Shown here: positions 53,246 to 61,808 of the stretch, in pieces
Position numbering within the stretch: the first letter of the stretch is position 1
Layout: each line of letters begins with the position of its first letter
Assembly: GCF_000403455.2 (NCBI RefSeq)
Contig: NZ_KE159721.1
Span: 54,051 to 118,050, forward strand
Reading direction: 5' to 3'
Source: Dorea sp. 5-2
GTDB lineage: Bacteria > Bacillota > Clostridia > Lachnospirales > Lachnospiraceae
DNA length: 64,000 bases
Made by a program: the position numbers and the translations under genes
The notes under the pieces: model-generated
The model's database searches: none
Told to the model about the DNA's origin: nothing
The model's input: only the letters and a program-made list of their open reading frames with translations

Positions 53246-54484
53246 TTATGCGCCCTGTTCGATCAACGGCTCTGCTTCATTGTCCATAGGAAAATCCAAA
53301 GTTTGGATATTTTCTTCCTGTCCAGAAACTTCTTCCGTTTCGCTATTGTCCTCATTTTCGTTTGAAACAGGGACTGTATCTGCCTGTTCGCCGGATTCAT
53401 TCTGGATTTCTTCTGGTATTTCAGCTTCCAATCCAGAACTGTTCTCTGATTTTGAAGGCACATCTAATTTGAAATGTTTGGAAAAATGGTTCTCCATAAT
53501 AGAGAGCCTTCCTAGAACTTTTTCCTTTTTAACAGAGCCACTACTGCAATATTGGCTGTATTCCCTATTGCTCACAAAGAAATACAAAAACCAATCGTGA
53601 AAATCTGATTCGCAGATGCCTTCTTTCATAGCAAGGTCAGCGATAAGGATTGCCATGGGAATATTGATTTTCCTTAACATCTTCTCTTTTGCGTCAAAAA
53701 CATTGTCTAAATACTCAATAATCCTGACAAGCAACTCCTTCTGTTCTTCTGAATAATTCCCTTTAATAATGGCAGAATATTTCATCACTTCATCTGCGCT
53801 GATAGACGCATATTCATATCCTTGGTACTTATGATCCAGAAGCATCATGCTCTGCAAAAGAGTACACATATCATCAGATTTTCGAAGCTGCAATTTGGAA
53901 AAATTACACTTCTCCGAAAAGAAGCTGCCAGTCAGAATACTGTCAATAAACTTCGCATTTTCCACTCCCATCAGCGGTTTGGATTTCTGCGGCTTAGTAA
54001 GGGGCGTGCTGTTATTCAGGCGGAAGAAGATTTCTTCAATCATATCATCTGTGCAATCTTCAAAGGCAAACATCTGGAATTTGAAACGTAACAGCTCCTG
54101 CTGTACATCCACGTCCAATTCTCCAAAAGTTTTGCCAGCAAGTGAAAAGTTTTCTCCCTCAATTTCAGCATCTGGCGTTTCCCCATTCAAAGCATATTCG
54201 CCATTGATAAAACTGAATATAGTTGTCATTCTCTGCTTGCCATCCAATACGCTGTATTTATAAAGCGTTTTCCCCTTATCATCAGCTTCCTCCGCATCTG
54301 ATTTCTGGACGTAGATTGCCGGGACTGGGAAATTGGCTAAAATACTATGTATCAGCAGGCTCTGCTGTAAATTGCTCCATTGTGCGGACTGTCTTTGAAT
54401 AGGATGATCAAAGCTAAGTGTTTCTTTTGCATCATACATGTGTTTCAGGTTCTTCACTGTCCAGTTTAAAGTTGTTTTAATCAT
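53246..54484 (-). CDS. DUF262 (ParB/GmrS-like N-terminal) protein
   Basis: A 412-residue protein. HPIQRQSAQWSNLQQSLLIH and YSVLDGKQRMTTIFSFING (Asp 81 in DGKQR, as in DGxQRLT) are the DUF262 ParB/sulfiredoxin-like core; FRLNNSTPLTKPQKSKPLMG follows, as in GmrSD-type proteins. There is no C-terminal DUF1524 HNH nuclease; instead an acidic tail (EENIQTLDFPMDNEAEPL) is present. DUF262 proteins occur in nucleotide-dependent restriction and other defence systems. Neighbours are a tyrosine recombinase and small unknown genes. Confidence 0.85.
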   Translation of the reverse strand: MIKTTLNWTVKNLKHMYDAKETLSFDHPIQRQSAQWSNLQQSLLIHSILANFPVPAIYVQKSDAEEADDKGKTLYKYSVLDGKQRMTTIFSFINGEYALNGETPDAEIEGENFSLAGKTFGELDVDVQQELLRFKFQMFAFEDCTDDMIEEIFFRLNNSTPLTKPQKSKPLMGVENAKFIDSILTGSFFSEKCNFSKLQLRKSDDMCTLLQSMMLLDHKYQGYEYASISADEVMKYSAIIKGNYSEEQKELLVRIIEYLDNVFDAKEKMLRKINIPMAILIADLAMKEGICESDFHDWFLYFFVSNREYSQYCSSGSVKKEKVLGRLSIMENHFSKHFKLDVPSKSENSSGLEAEIPEEIQNESGEQADTVPVSNENEDNSETEEVSGQEENIQTLDFPMDNEAEPLIEQGA

Positions 54485-54557
54485 ATTTTTTCTCCTTTTC
54501 TCTTTTAGGGTATCATTGTTATTTTGCTTTTATATACACTTATCCTGTCTGCTCTGA

Positions 54558-54899
54558 TTAGTACATATTGTTGTATTTGGTGATTTGGCGTATAAGGTAA
54601 GCAGTCATTCTTGCGTATTTTTTGATAAGTGAGCTTTTTGATCCGCCTTTAATCAGTTCCTGATAGCGGTCATTTTCTCTTTTTATCCTGTCGAGTATTT
54701 CTGCAAATTCAGCAGCTTTATCTCCATCTTTATTCTCTAAAATATTCAGATAATCATTGATTAGCAATACCTGTGAATCTGCAAGCCCATAAGCGGGCAT
54801 TGTTTCAAAATACTCCTGATTGCTTTTCTCATAGTTGTATTCATCCAGTTTCATTGCAATTTGAAGCTGGCAAAGTCCTTTTTTATCTATTTCTAACAT
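54558..54899 (-). CDS. Small hypothetical protein
   Basis: A 113-residue helical protein: MLEIDKKGLCQLQIAMKLDE, a central LINDYLNILENKDGDKAAEF, and a basic C-terminus (SKSSLIKKYARMTAYLIRQI). It has binding site AAGGAGAATAAAA. It sits between the recombinase and the DUF262 gene on the same strand. No family recognised. Confidence 0.6.
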   Translation of the reverse strand: MLEIDKKGLCQLQIAMKLDEYNYEKSNQEYFETMPAYGLADSQVLLINDYLNILENKDGDKAAEFAEILDRIKRENDRYQELIKGGSKSSLIKKYARMTAYLIRQITKYNNMY

Positions 54900-54934
54900 T
54901 TTTATTCTCCTTATTTTCTAAAATTTCTTTACGT

Positions 54935-55828
54935 TTATTTCCAGAGATAATTACTCACTACAACATTATTTCTGGAATGTTGTAAGTTATAGCTCACTGC
55001 CTGAAGGATACCTTTGTCATAGGAATGACCTATCATATCTTTTTTACAGTGATATATTTCTCCAGTGGCAACATCACCACGAGAGTCAAAATATGCGTAT
55101 AAATCTTTTGCATAATCTGCCCTCAAGTCATGGATTGCGCCTTTTGGAAGTTCTGCTTTCAAAAGCAATCTATCTTCTCCGCTGATAGAATGTGTTTCAG
55201 CAGTTTTTAAATATTCTTTCAAATCATCTTTGTATTTGGGATTCACTAAGCACCAACGTTCTATGCCGCCTTTGCCACGTTTATACACTTCCAGATTGCC
55301 GTCATTAGTTTCTCTGAAATCTTCTTTGCGAAGCCTTAAAACTTCCATGCGACGGCAACCTGTAGACTTTAGGATAAGTTTTGCCGTATCCCATTTTTCT
55401 TCTGGATGGCGGTAATCACTGGAACTGATCCCCCTGCATCGTTTGATATTCGCCCTGCTGCGGACAGGATAATTGTAATCAAAATCCCTTTTTCCACAGC
55501 TATAGGCAGAAGCAAGGGCAGAACCATATAAGCCTAAAGTCCAAGCGGAAACGCCTTTTTCTTCTTTAGATTGCAGGAACTCCGCTACATACTGCCTGCA
55601 GTCAGCAAAGTTTTTTACTTCCCTGTGATTTGCAAGGGTTTCGGTGATAAATTGTTTGCATACTTTTACATAAGAATTGTATGTGGCAGAGCTGTAGATA
55701 CCTCTTACAGCAGTGCTTTCACCGGATTGTCTTGCAGCTTTCTTTGCATCAAATTTGGATTCGCCAAATTTTTTCTGCTTATTTAATTGTTTTATGGCTT
55801 GGTGCATAAGGTTAGATTTCTTACCCAT
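54935..55828 (-). CDS. Tyrosine recombinase/integrase-like protein
   Basis: A 297-residue protein started at MGKKSNLMHQAIK after GGAGATGCAGAC. The N-terminal SAM-like part (TYNSYVKVCKQFITETL) is followed by the catalytic domain: Arg in STGCRRMEVLRLRKEDF, His233-x-x-Arg236 in AIHDLRADY, a His/Arg in QHSRNN (284-286) and the nucleophilic Tyr294 in SNYLWK. All key residues are present. It is not at an element end, so it might resolve dimers or belong to a nested unit with the DUF262 gene. Confidence 0.8.
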   Translation of the reverse strand: MGKKSNLMHQAIKQLNKQKKFGESKFDAKKAARQSGESTAVRGIYSSATYNSYVKVCKQFITETLANHREVKNFADCRQYVAEFLQSKEEKGVSAWTLGLYGSALASAYSCGKRDFDYNYPVRSRANIKRCRGISSSDYRHPEEKWDTAKLILKSTGCRRMEVLRLRKEDFRETNDGNLEVYKRGKGGIERWCLVNPKYKDDLKEYLKTAETHSISGEDRLLLKAELPKGAIHDLRADYAKDLYAYFDSRGDVATGEIYHCKKDMIGHSYDKGILQAVSYNLQHSRNNVVVSNYLWK

Positions 55829-55869
55829 GTCTGCATCTCCTTTCGGAAATAAATGCTTCTGGGTAAGGG

Positions 55870-56774
55870 TTATGAAACAGCAAATTGCTTGGACACCCAA
55901 TGAAATATCAGGTTAGAAATTTTAGAAATGATATCCAGAGTAGATTTTAATTCTTTCAAATCTTTACTTCCCCATGATGCGATGTAGCCGAAGCTGTATT
56001 CATCCGAAGAAAGTTTTTCCATATTTGTTTCATTTGCAAGCATTTCAATCACGCAATAAGCACAGCTTTCCGCAATCACTTCTTTTGTGTCGCGATCCAG
56101 TTCTTTTGTATGCTCTTTATAAAGCGTTTCCTGATAGTAATGGCTGTATTCATGCGCTATTGTTTTCAATTTGTGAAGCGCTTTCAAGTCTGCTTTTAAA
56201 AAGATTTCTTTTTTTACCAGATTGTAATAGCCATTCGCATCATTCTCTTTGAGGTCATAATCATAATGGATTGGAACCTCTGATGTTGCAAATAAAGAAT
56301 TGATTAACCTGTTCAGTTCTGGCGTTTCAAATTCTAATTTCTGTGTAAGCGACGGCAGTTCATCACCAGTTGTCTGCGAATAGTCGAAAACGTATCCTAT
56401 TTTAAAATAAAGTTTTCGCTTTTCAACTTTTCGCGTATATTTACTTCCGTCAGGTCTGGTACATTCTTCTTCCTCCCAAAACTTTTTTTGCGTTGGGACA
56501 AGAATCTGGATTCCTTTAGAACCCTTTTTACGATTCTGTTGAATTTTTCTGTCCAGTCCTTATAGGATGCCACAAAACTGGCTTGGGGGCATTGCGCTAA
56601 AATGAGAATGGTATTGTTGAAACTGTAGTTATGAAATTTGCTGAAAGTTTCAAGATACTTGATATAATTCTCTGATGTGAATACCTCTTTTACGCCATCT
56701 TCGAGATTCTGAAGAATCTCTGCCATTTGCTGCTTCCGCTCTTCAAGCGTTTTTTGTGAGTATTGTTTACCCAT
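55870..56774 (-). pseudogene. ArdC-like antirestriction/metallopeptidase-like gene with one frameshift
   Basis: The N-terminal frame (56774 to about 56550) holds SENYIKYLETFSKFHNYSFN and PQASFVASYKDWTEKFNRIV, the ArdC N-terminal (DUF1738) domain. At VKR the correct continuation KGSKGIQILVPTQKKFW is in another frame; an A5 tract (AAAAAGGG) seems to have lost one A. That frame runs through FDYSQTTGDELPSL to the zinc site HEYSHYYQE and ends at 55870. About 300 residues if repaired. The homopolymer could also be a sequencing error or a switch. Confidence 0.82.
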
Positions 56775-57320
56775 ATATATTTACCTCCTGTTTTTTGTTC
56801 TCTTAGATGTTCAGATCTAAAAGCATGGTCAGGGTTTTGGCTTATTATGTTTGCTACCATGGGAGCAAACAAGCCTGTGAAAAATTAATAAGGTTACTTT
56901 ATGTGGACACATTCCCAGAACAGGAACATGGAACACAACGATTCAGAAACACATGGTTTCTTTTTCTGCGTATTGGTTTGTTGCATAGAAAAAACCTCTA
57001 CGATTCTATGATTTTAGAGGATATAAAAACAGCGGATGCTGTTTCCAGTATGAAATTGACAATTCAATAGGGAATGGATTGCCGGAACTGATAATCCTGC
57101 CTTAACTGAAAATCCCTCTGGCTGTTGTTTCGACCATTACGAACTGGTACAGGGATATAGACATTAAACTTAAGATTCCATGCTAAATGGAAAACGATTT
57201 ACTTATATACATATTTTATATCAAAAAAATTGTGCAGTCAATTTTGCGAAAATGCGCACTTGTTTTTGTCATGCCGGGAGGCATGGCATCTATGCGTTTG
57301 GATTGCTGCGAGCGGTTGTC

Positions 57321-57378
57321 GTTGGTTACCTTACAGGAGTTTCTGCTTATCAGCACTCACTCCTGTAAGATAACCAAC
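57321..57378. repeat. 20-bp stem hairpin
   Basis: GTTGGTTACCTTACAGGAGT (57321-57340) and ACTCCTGTAAGATAACCAAC (57359-57378) are complementary except for one position, with an 18-base loop, followed by TCTTTT. Could be a terminator, a small-RNA stem or a miniature element end. Confidence 0.8.
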
Positions 57379-57647
57379 TCTTTTCCTGCGCCCTCTACTG
57401 TTCTTATTAAAATAAGATTGTTGCACATTGTTTCGCCAGAATTAATTCTATTTGCTTCAATGACTATTTACTTCTTCCAGACATTTAAAATTGATTGTAC
57501 AGAATTTCCATGATTTTATACATACCAATGACCATCATATGCCATATAGACAGGGCATGGGATATGTACAAAAAAGTAAGTAAATAACTCTCTTTAAGGG
57601 CAAATATCAACTGTTTGATGGTGGCTACACCCCCAATCCCCTGTGTA

Positions 57648-57694
57648 CTCACTAAATGGGAATACCTAAAATGCAGGTATTCCCATTTAGCGAG
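57648..57694. repeat. 20-bp stem hairpin with short loop
   Basis: CTCACTAAATGGGAATACCT (57648-57667) and AGGTATTCCCATTTAGCGAG (57675-57694) pair with one mismatch around a 7-base loop. No T-tract follows. It lies about 150 bases before the transglutaminase-like gene, where it could act as an RNA element in its leader. Confidence 0.8.
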
Positions 57695-57849
57695 TTTAAA
57701 GGGTGCTTACCCGACAGAATATCGTCAGAAAAAGTTTTTGAAAAAAATTAAAAAAATTAAAACCTCCAGTGCAATTCCTGCGTCTAGGTGGCAAGAAGCA
57801 AGAAAAAAGCCTGTAAAGCAGGCAATCAGATAGCAGTGGAGGTATTATC

Positions 57850-58593
57850 ATGGTGAAAACAAATAGAGGAAGAAATATAATCTTAGCAGCGGTTACTTCT
57901 ATATTATGTGGTTCTGCGGCACTGACAGCATATGCAAGTAATGTAAATGGAGAAACTGGTATTTTTGTAAAGCAGGAAACGGAACAGGAAAAACCTGTGC
58001 TTCCAGTGGCTGAAGAAAAAATGATGTTCGGAAAGAAGTATACATTAGCCGAAAAGACCTCTGGCGGAGCTGGCATCTACATGAACGCAGAAAATGACAG
58101 GGCAAGGGATTATGTAATCGATGCCCTCAACGAAGCTGAAATTGATAACAGGATGAATGATCTGGATAAGATTCAGGCTATCAATAACTATTTATGTGAA
58201 AAACTGGAATATGCTGATTATGCAACAGAAGAAGGATTTTCCTACAAAGAGGACTGGCTCCCCTTCACAGATTATTGTCTGATGGCTGACAGTGCAGTTT
58301 GCGCAGGATATGCAGAAGCATTTCAATCAATGTGCATTGCCTGTGGCATTGAATGTTATTATGTGACAGGATATACCTATCAGGGCGATGATACAGAGGG
58401 TGTTTATCATGCATGGAATCGTGTTGTTACTGGTGAGAGGTCTTATTATATAGATACATGTTGGAATGATAGTTCCAATGACGCATATTTCTTATCGGCA
58501 AATGGTTGGGATGACCACGAAATAGACAAAGAGCATGAAACATATAGAATTTCAGGGCAAGCGTTCCCGATGCCGGAATATATTGCAAATTAG
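57850..58593 (+). CDS. Secreted transglutaminase-like cysteine peptidase-fold protein
   Basis: A 247-residue protein with signal peptide (NIILAAVTSILCGSAALTAY, cleavage near AYA-SN). The transglutaminase-like core has Cys151 in SAVCAGYAEAFQSMC, His187 in VYHAWNRV and Asp202 in YYIDTCWND, a complete triad. Bacterial members act as peptidases or cross-linkers at the cell surface. Binding site GTGGAGGTATTATC. A terminator follows. Probably cargo of the element. Confidence 0.88.
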   Translation: MVKTNRGRNIILAAVTSILCGSAALTAYASNVNGETGIFVKQETEQEKPVLPVAEEKMMFGKKYTLAEKTSGGAGIYMNAENDRARDYVIDALNEAEIDNRMNDLDKIQAINNYLCEKLEYADYATEEGFSYKEDWLPFTDYCLMADSAVCAGYAEAFQSMCIACGIECYYVTGYTYQGDDTEGVYHAWNRVVTGERSYYIDTCWNDSSNDAYFLSANGWDDHEIDKEHETYRISGQAFPMPEYIAN

Positions 58594-58604
58594 AAATGAA
58601 ACAG

Positions 58605-58639
58605 GAAAAGCTGCCGGATGATATATCCAGTAGCTTTTC
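58605..58639. terminator. Terminator between convergent genes
   Basis: GAAAAGCTGCCGGAT pairs with ATCCAGTAGCTTTTC (one mismatch or G-U region) around a short loop, followed by TTATCT. It can serve the plus-strand gene ending at 58593 and the minus-strand gene ending at 58640. Confidence 0.65.
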
Positions 58640-58987
58640 TTATCTGTGCTCTATGAGTGTCTTTTTGGCGGCAATGATAATATCCCTGATAATCTGCTTT
58701 TCGTCAAGCGTGCATCCCTGTAATAAGTTTGTTATGTCCTGCTCGATGTAGATTTCAGCTATGGAATTAAGACTGTCGCAAACAAGCTGATCCAAGGAGG
58801 TGTCCAGTGCATTTGCAATTTTGACGAGAGATGGAAGGCTTACTTGTGTGGTGGCTCGTTCTATATGACTGATGTTGCTGGTATTAACATCCACGATTGC
58901 TCCCAGTTTTTCTTGCGTAAGATGCTTTTTTAGCCGTTGCTCTTTAATACGTTTCCCAAGTTTACTGTAATCAAGGCTGTTTTCCAC
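58640..58987 (-). CDS. XRE-family regulator A
   Basis: A 115-residue protein with GTG start behind AGAGGGGGAATAT; the longer ATG reading includes that binding site. HTH: LGKRIKEQRLKKHLTQEKLG then VDVNTSNISHIERATTQVSL. The C-terminal part DITNLLQGCTLDEKQIIRDI is shared with XRE regulator B at 59491, so the two are paralogues. The palindrome GGCATAATATGCC lies upstream of it. Confidence 0.88.
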   Translation of the reverse strand: MENSLDYSKLGKRIKEQRLKKHLTQEKLGAIVDVNTSNISHIERATTQVSLPSLVKIANALDTSLDQLVCDSLNSIAEIYIEQDITNLLQGCTLDEKQIIRDIIIAAKKTLIEHR

Positions 58988-59068
58988 AGATATTCCCCCT
59001 CTCTGCATTTTTTATGAAAGGTACTGTTATTGTACGTTATATTGTGCTATGATTAGAATAGCGTATAT

Positions 59069-59081
59069 GGCATAATATGCC
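59069..59081. promoter_or_regulatory. Operator GGCATAATATGCC
   Basis: A perfect dyad (GGCAT-AAT-ATGCC) between the divergent XRE regulator A and the gene at 59118. The same palindrome with AGT centre lies before regulator B at 59913-59925. TATAAT-like sequence (59083-59088) next to it suggests that binding controls the plus-strand promoter. Confidence 0.7.
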
Positions 59082-59117
59082 GTATAATACTAAAAAGTAT
59101 TTATACAGGAGGAAACG

Positions 59118-59423
59118 ATGAATAAACTGATTGACGATTTGATTGGAAAGGGTATGGGACGGCTTATGGATGAAAGCAGAGATGCTTTGGCAATGGCAGA
59201 CGAAACCTACCAAAATGACCGGAAGGCTGAAGATGAGTTGGAAAAAAGATATGAAAGCCTTGAACTATCCAAAGCACAGAGAATCCTCATTAACGATTAT
59301 ATTGCCTGTGCTTCAACAGTTAATCACAGATATGCGGACATTGCATATATGGCTGGCATTAGAGATACTGTAGGAATGTTGGCTTCATTGGGATTGATTA
59401 AAGATGTTGAAGTAGAAAGATGA
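59118..59423 (+). CDS. Small hypothetical protein between two XRE genes
   Basis: A 101-residue helical protein after ACAGGAGGAAACG: DDLIGKGMGRLMDESRDALA, AQRILINDYIACASTVNHRY, DIAYMAGIRDTVGMLASLGL. The end resembles small Firmicutes proteins of unknown function that close with a hydrophobic xGxRxxxxLL helix. Probably repressed through the adjoining operator by XRE regulator A. Function unknown. Confidence 0.65.
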   Translation: MNKLIDDLIGKGMGRLMDESRDALAMADETYQNDRKAEDELEKRYESLELSKAQRILINDYIACASTVNHRYADIAYMAGIRDTVGMLASLGLIKDVEVER

Positions 59424-59460
59424 ACGAAATGCAAATTGGGAGAGAAGCCATATAAAAGAA

Positions 59461-59495
59461 AATAAGGGGACTGTTATATCTGGCAGTCCCTTATT
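59461..59495. terminator. Bidirectional terminator
   Basis: AATAAGGGGACTG pairs with CAGTCCCTTATT with one bulged base, followed by TTTCG. It lies between convergent ends of the small gene and XRE regulator B. Confidence 0.7.
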
Positions 59496-59838
59496 TTCGT
59501 TCGCGGAGTGTTTTCTTAACAGTTTCAAGTATGCGGATCAGCAGTTCCTTTTCTTCTGTACTGCATCCAGAGAACAGTTTTTGTATGTCCTTATCTAAAT
59601 GGTAATCTTTTACGCTTGGCAGGCTGTCATAAAGCATTTCATCAATGCCGATATTCAATACTTGTGACAGGCGCAGCAGAGTTTCCAGTGATGGGTAATG
59701 AGTGCCATTTTCAAGATGACTGACAGAAGATGTGGCTGAACCTATTTTTTCAGCTAATTCCATTTGTGATAAATGGTTTTTAATCCGATACTTTTTTAGC
59801 TTTTCGCCGAATTTATCGGCATTAAACAGTTTATCCAC
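59491..59838 (-). CDS. XRE-family regulator B
   Basis: A 115-residue protein with GTG start behind AAAGGGGAATATTG; the longer frame is unsupported. HTH: FGEKLKKYRIKNHLSQMELA then KIGSATSSVSHLENGTHYPS. C-terminus IQKLFSGCSTEEKELLIRIL, paralogous to regulator A. Upstream lies GGCATAGTATGCC. Regulators A and B probably recognise related sites and may cross-regulate. Confidence 0.88.
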   Translation of the reverse strand: MDKLFNADKFGEKLKKYRIKNHLSQMELAEKIGSATSSVSHLENGTHYPSLETLLRLSQVLNIGIDEMLYDSLPSVKDYHLDKDIQKLFSGCSTEEKELLIRILETVKKTLRERK

Positions 59839-59912
59839 CAATATTCCCCTTTCTGACTCAACTTTGTATTTCATTTTACGGCAATATATGCTAATATTGA
59901 AATGCAGTATTA

Positions 59913-59925
59913 GGCATAGTATGCC
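59913..59925. promoter_or_regulatory. Operator GGCATAGTATGCC
   Basis: Perfect dyad GGCAT-AGT-ATGCC about 75 bases upstream of the XRE regulator B start, matching the site at 59069-59081 in both half sites. A likely XRE binding site. Confidence 0.7.
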
Positions 59926-60023
59926 CAAAACTAAAAACAATGGATGAAAATAAAATATTTCTTACAACTTAAAACCTATTTCCTTCTTTTTACGTCTAGG
60001 AAACAGAAAGAGAGGTGATAGGA

Positions 60024-60167
60024 ATGAGTGACAAAGCGATTCGAGAACTTTTTTGTACCTTTGTAGAAGAAGGAGAACTCGATCAGGAAGTAGCCGAACG
60101 AATATTGCAAAAGATATTAGATATTTTGTTTGGCGACAGAGCAGAATCTGAAGAAGCTGACGAATAA
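60024..60167 (+). CDS. Very small acidic protein upstream of the sigma factor
   Basis: A 47-residue frame starting MSDKAIRELFCTFVEEGELD, ending FGDRAESEEADE, with excellent binding site AGAGGTGATAGGA. It is highly acidic, helical and 41 bases before the sigma factor gene. The size and position would suit a regulator of the sigma factor, but nothing proves it. Confidence 0.55.
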   Translation: MSDKAIRELFCTFVEEGELDQEVAERILQKILDILFGDRAESEEADE

Positions 60168-60208
60168 CAGGCAGAGTTTAGGACATTTCAGAAGAAAAGA
60201 GGTTACAT

Positions 60209-61729
60209 ATGAAATGCTATAAGTGCAAAAGAGAAGTGCCAGATAATAGTAAATTCTGCCCGAAATGTAATTCACCGCAGGAATTTACCAGAGAATTGAT
60301 TGACCGGGCGATGGACAATGACCAGAGGGCAATTACACAGCTTTACGACATGACGAAGGATAATGTGTACTACACAATTAAAACTATGATTTCCGACGAG
60401 GATATGGCGCAGGATCTGACACAGGATACATTCCTGAAAGCTCTAAAGCACTTGGAACAGCTTAATGAGCCAGCAGCCTTCAGGGGGTGGATTAAAAAAA
60501 TCGCAAGGAATATGACCATTGATATTCTACGGAAAAGAAAAGTCATATCCTTTTCGCAGATGGTATCGGCAGATTCAGATGAAATGATTGAGTTTGAAGA
60601 TGACAGAGCGGAGAATCTTCCAGAGGTGGTGATAGACAGGAAAGAAACTACTCGTCTGATTGGAGAAATTCTAGGTGCATTATCACCAGAACAGAGAGTA
60701 GTTACAGAACTGTTCTATTATGAAAATCTCTCTGTCAAAGAAATAGCCGAAGAACTGGGCGTGAGTGAAAACACTATAAAGAGCAGGCTGAAATACGCAA
60801 GGAACAAAATAGAGGCAGGGGTTAAGGAACTGGAAAAGAAAGGTACAAAACTCTACAGTCTGGCACCAATTCCATTCTTGCTGCTGCTTCTCAGAAGTCA
60901 GAACGCTTATGCGGCAGAACTTCCAGATGCGGATATGCTATTACAGTCTATGCAGTCTGGAAACGCTTTTACAGGCGCAGAGGAGGGCTTTTGGGGGCAG
61001 TCTGCGGATAGCGGCAATGCAGGCGCTGGAACAGCCAAAACAGCCGCAGAAGCGGCTAAAACAGGCACAGGAGCAGTTTCTAAAGGCATAGCAACTAAGG
61101 TTATGGCAGGCATAGTGGCTACCACCCTTATAGGGGGCGTGATTGCCGGAATTGCAAATGAAAAAAATACAGAAGAAAGACCTCAAGAAGTGCGGATGGA
61201 AGAACAGCAAGAAACACCGCCTGTAGAAGAACAAACAGAAATGCAAACAGAAAGAGACAACGATATGGAAGAAGAAACAGATAATGAAACAGAAAAAAAT
61301 ATCCAAACTCTTTCTGAATTAAGTGCAGAGAATAGGAGGATAGTGGAAGATGCATTAAATGATAAATTTCAAGAAGTAATAGATAATCGAATTGACTTCA
61401 TAGATGAAGAAGCAATAGAGTATTCGATTACATCAGAAAATGCATCCTTTGATAATTTTACAATTAACAGCAATATGTCAAGAGTATCAAGATATAGTGG
61501 TGATCTGTATGTTCCATTTTCTGTAGACATTAATGATTGGAAAAACTATTGGGATAATACAGATTTCAATGAGGAAATGTATACAAAAAGTTATCAGAAT
61601 GTAACAGGTTACTTTTTGGTACATGGTCTTGAAGTAATGAGTAATGGAGTGTTATCAGAGTATAGCATTGATATTAGTTCACTCTATCAAGATGAAAAAG
61701 AAATGAAGAAGTTATTTTTGGAAGAATAA
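60209..61729 (+). CDS. ECF-type sigma factor with zinc ribbon and membrane-anchored C-terminal extension
   Basis: A 506-residue protein. Zinc ribbon at Cys3, Cys6, Cys17 and Cys20; sigma region 2 about 30-110 (DMAQDLTQDTFLKALKHL, AFRGWIKKIARNMTIDILR); region 4 about 150-205 (ALSPEQRVVTELFYYENLS, VKEIAEELGVSENTIKSRL). Then a hydrophobic PFLLLLLRSQNAYAAE, an alanine-rich stretch, a membrane helix about 299-316 (MAGIVATTLIGGVIAGIA), an acidic linker, and an extracytoplasmic domain. Such fusions replace a separate anti-sigma factor. The next genes, a lipoprotein and a membrane protein, may be targets. Confidence 0.88.
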   Translation: MKCYKCKREVPDNSKFCPKCNSPQEFTRELIDRAMDNDQRAITQLYDMTKDNVYYTIKTMISDEDMAQDLTQDTFLKALKHLEQLNEPAAFRGWIKKIARNMTIDILRKRKVISFSQMVSADSDEMIEFEDDRAENLPEVVIDRKETTRLIGEILGALSPEQRVVTELFYYENLSVKEIAEELGVSENTIKSRLKYARNKIEAGVKELEKKGTKLYSLAPIPFLLLLLRSQNAYAAELPDADMLLQSMQSGNAFTGAEEGFWGQSADSGNAGAGTAKTAAEAAKTGTGAVSKGIATKVMAGIVATTLIGGVIAGIANEKNTEERPQEVRMEEQQETPPVEEQTEMQTERDNDMEEETDNETEKNIQTLSELSAENRRIVEDALNDKFQEVIDNRIDFIDEEAIEYSITSENASFDNFTINSNMSRVSRYSGDLYVPFSVDINDWKNYWDNTDFNEEMYTKSYQNVTGYFLVHGLEVMSNGVLSEYSIDISSLYQDEKEMKKLFLEE

Positions 61730-61808
61730 AAAATATAGTATCCAAAATCTATTCTTTAAACTTCACATCTGGATGATGAAAAATAAAAAACATAAGGAGA
61801 CAAAAGGA

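Larger units (their letters stand above)
56775..57849. other. 1-kb non-coding region with two long hairpins
   Basis: No gene is supported; short frames here have neither binding sites nor recognisable products. Two strong hairpins are described separately (57321-57378 and 57648-57694). The region lies between the divergent ArdC-like and transglutaminase-like genes and may hold both promoters. Confidence 0.5.

Noticed and set aside
56807..57070. 87-codon frame upstream of the ArdC-like gene
   Set aside because: No binding site and no recognisable product.
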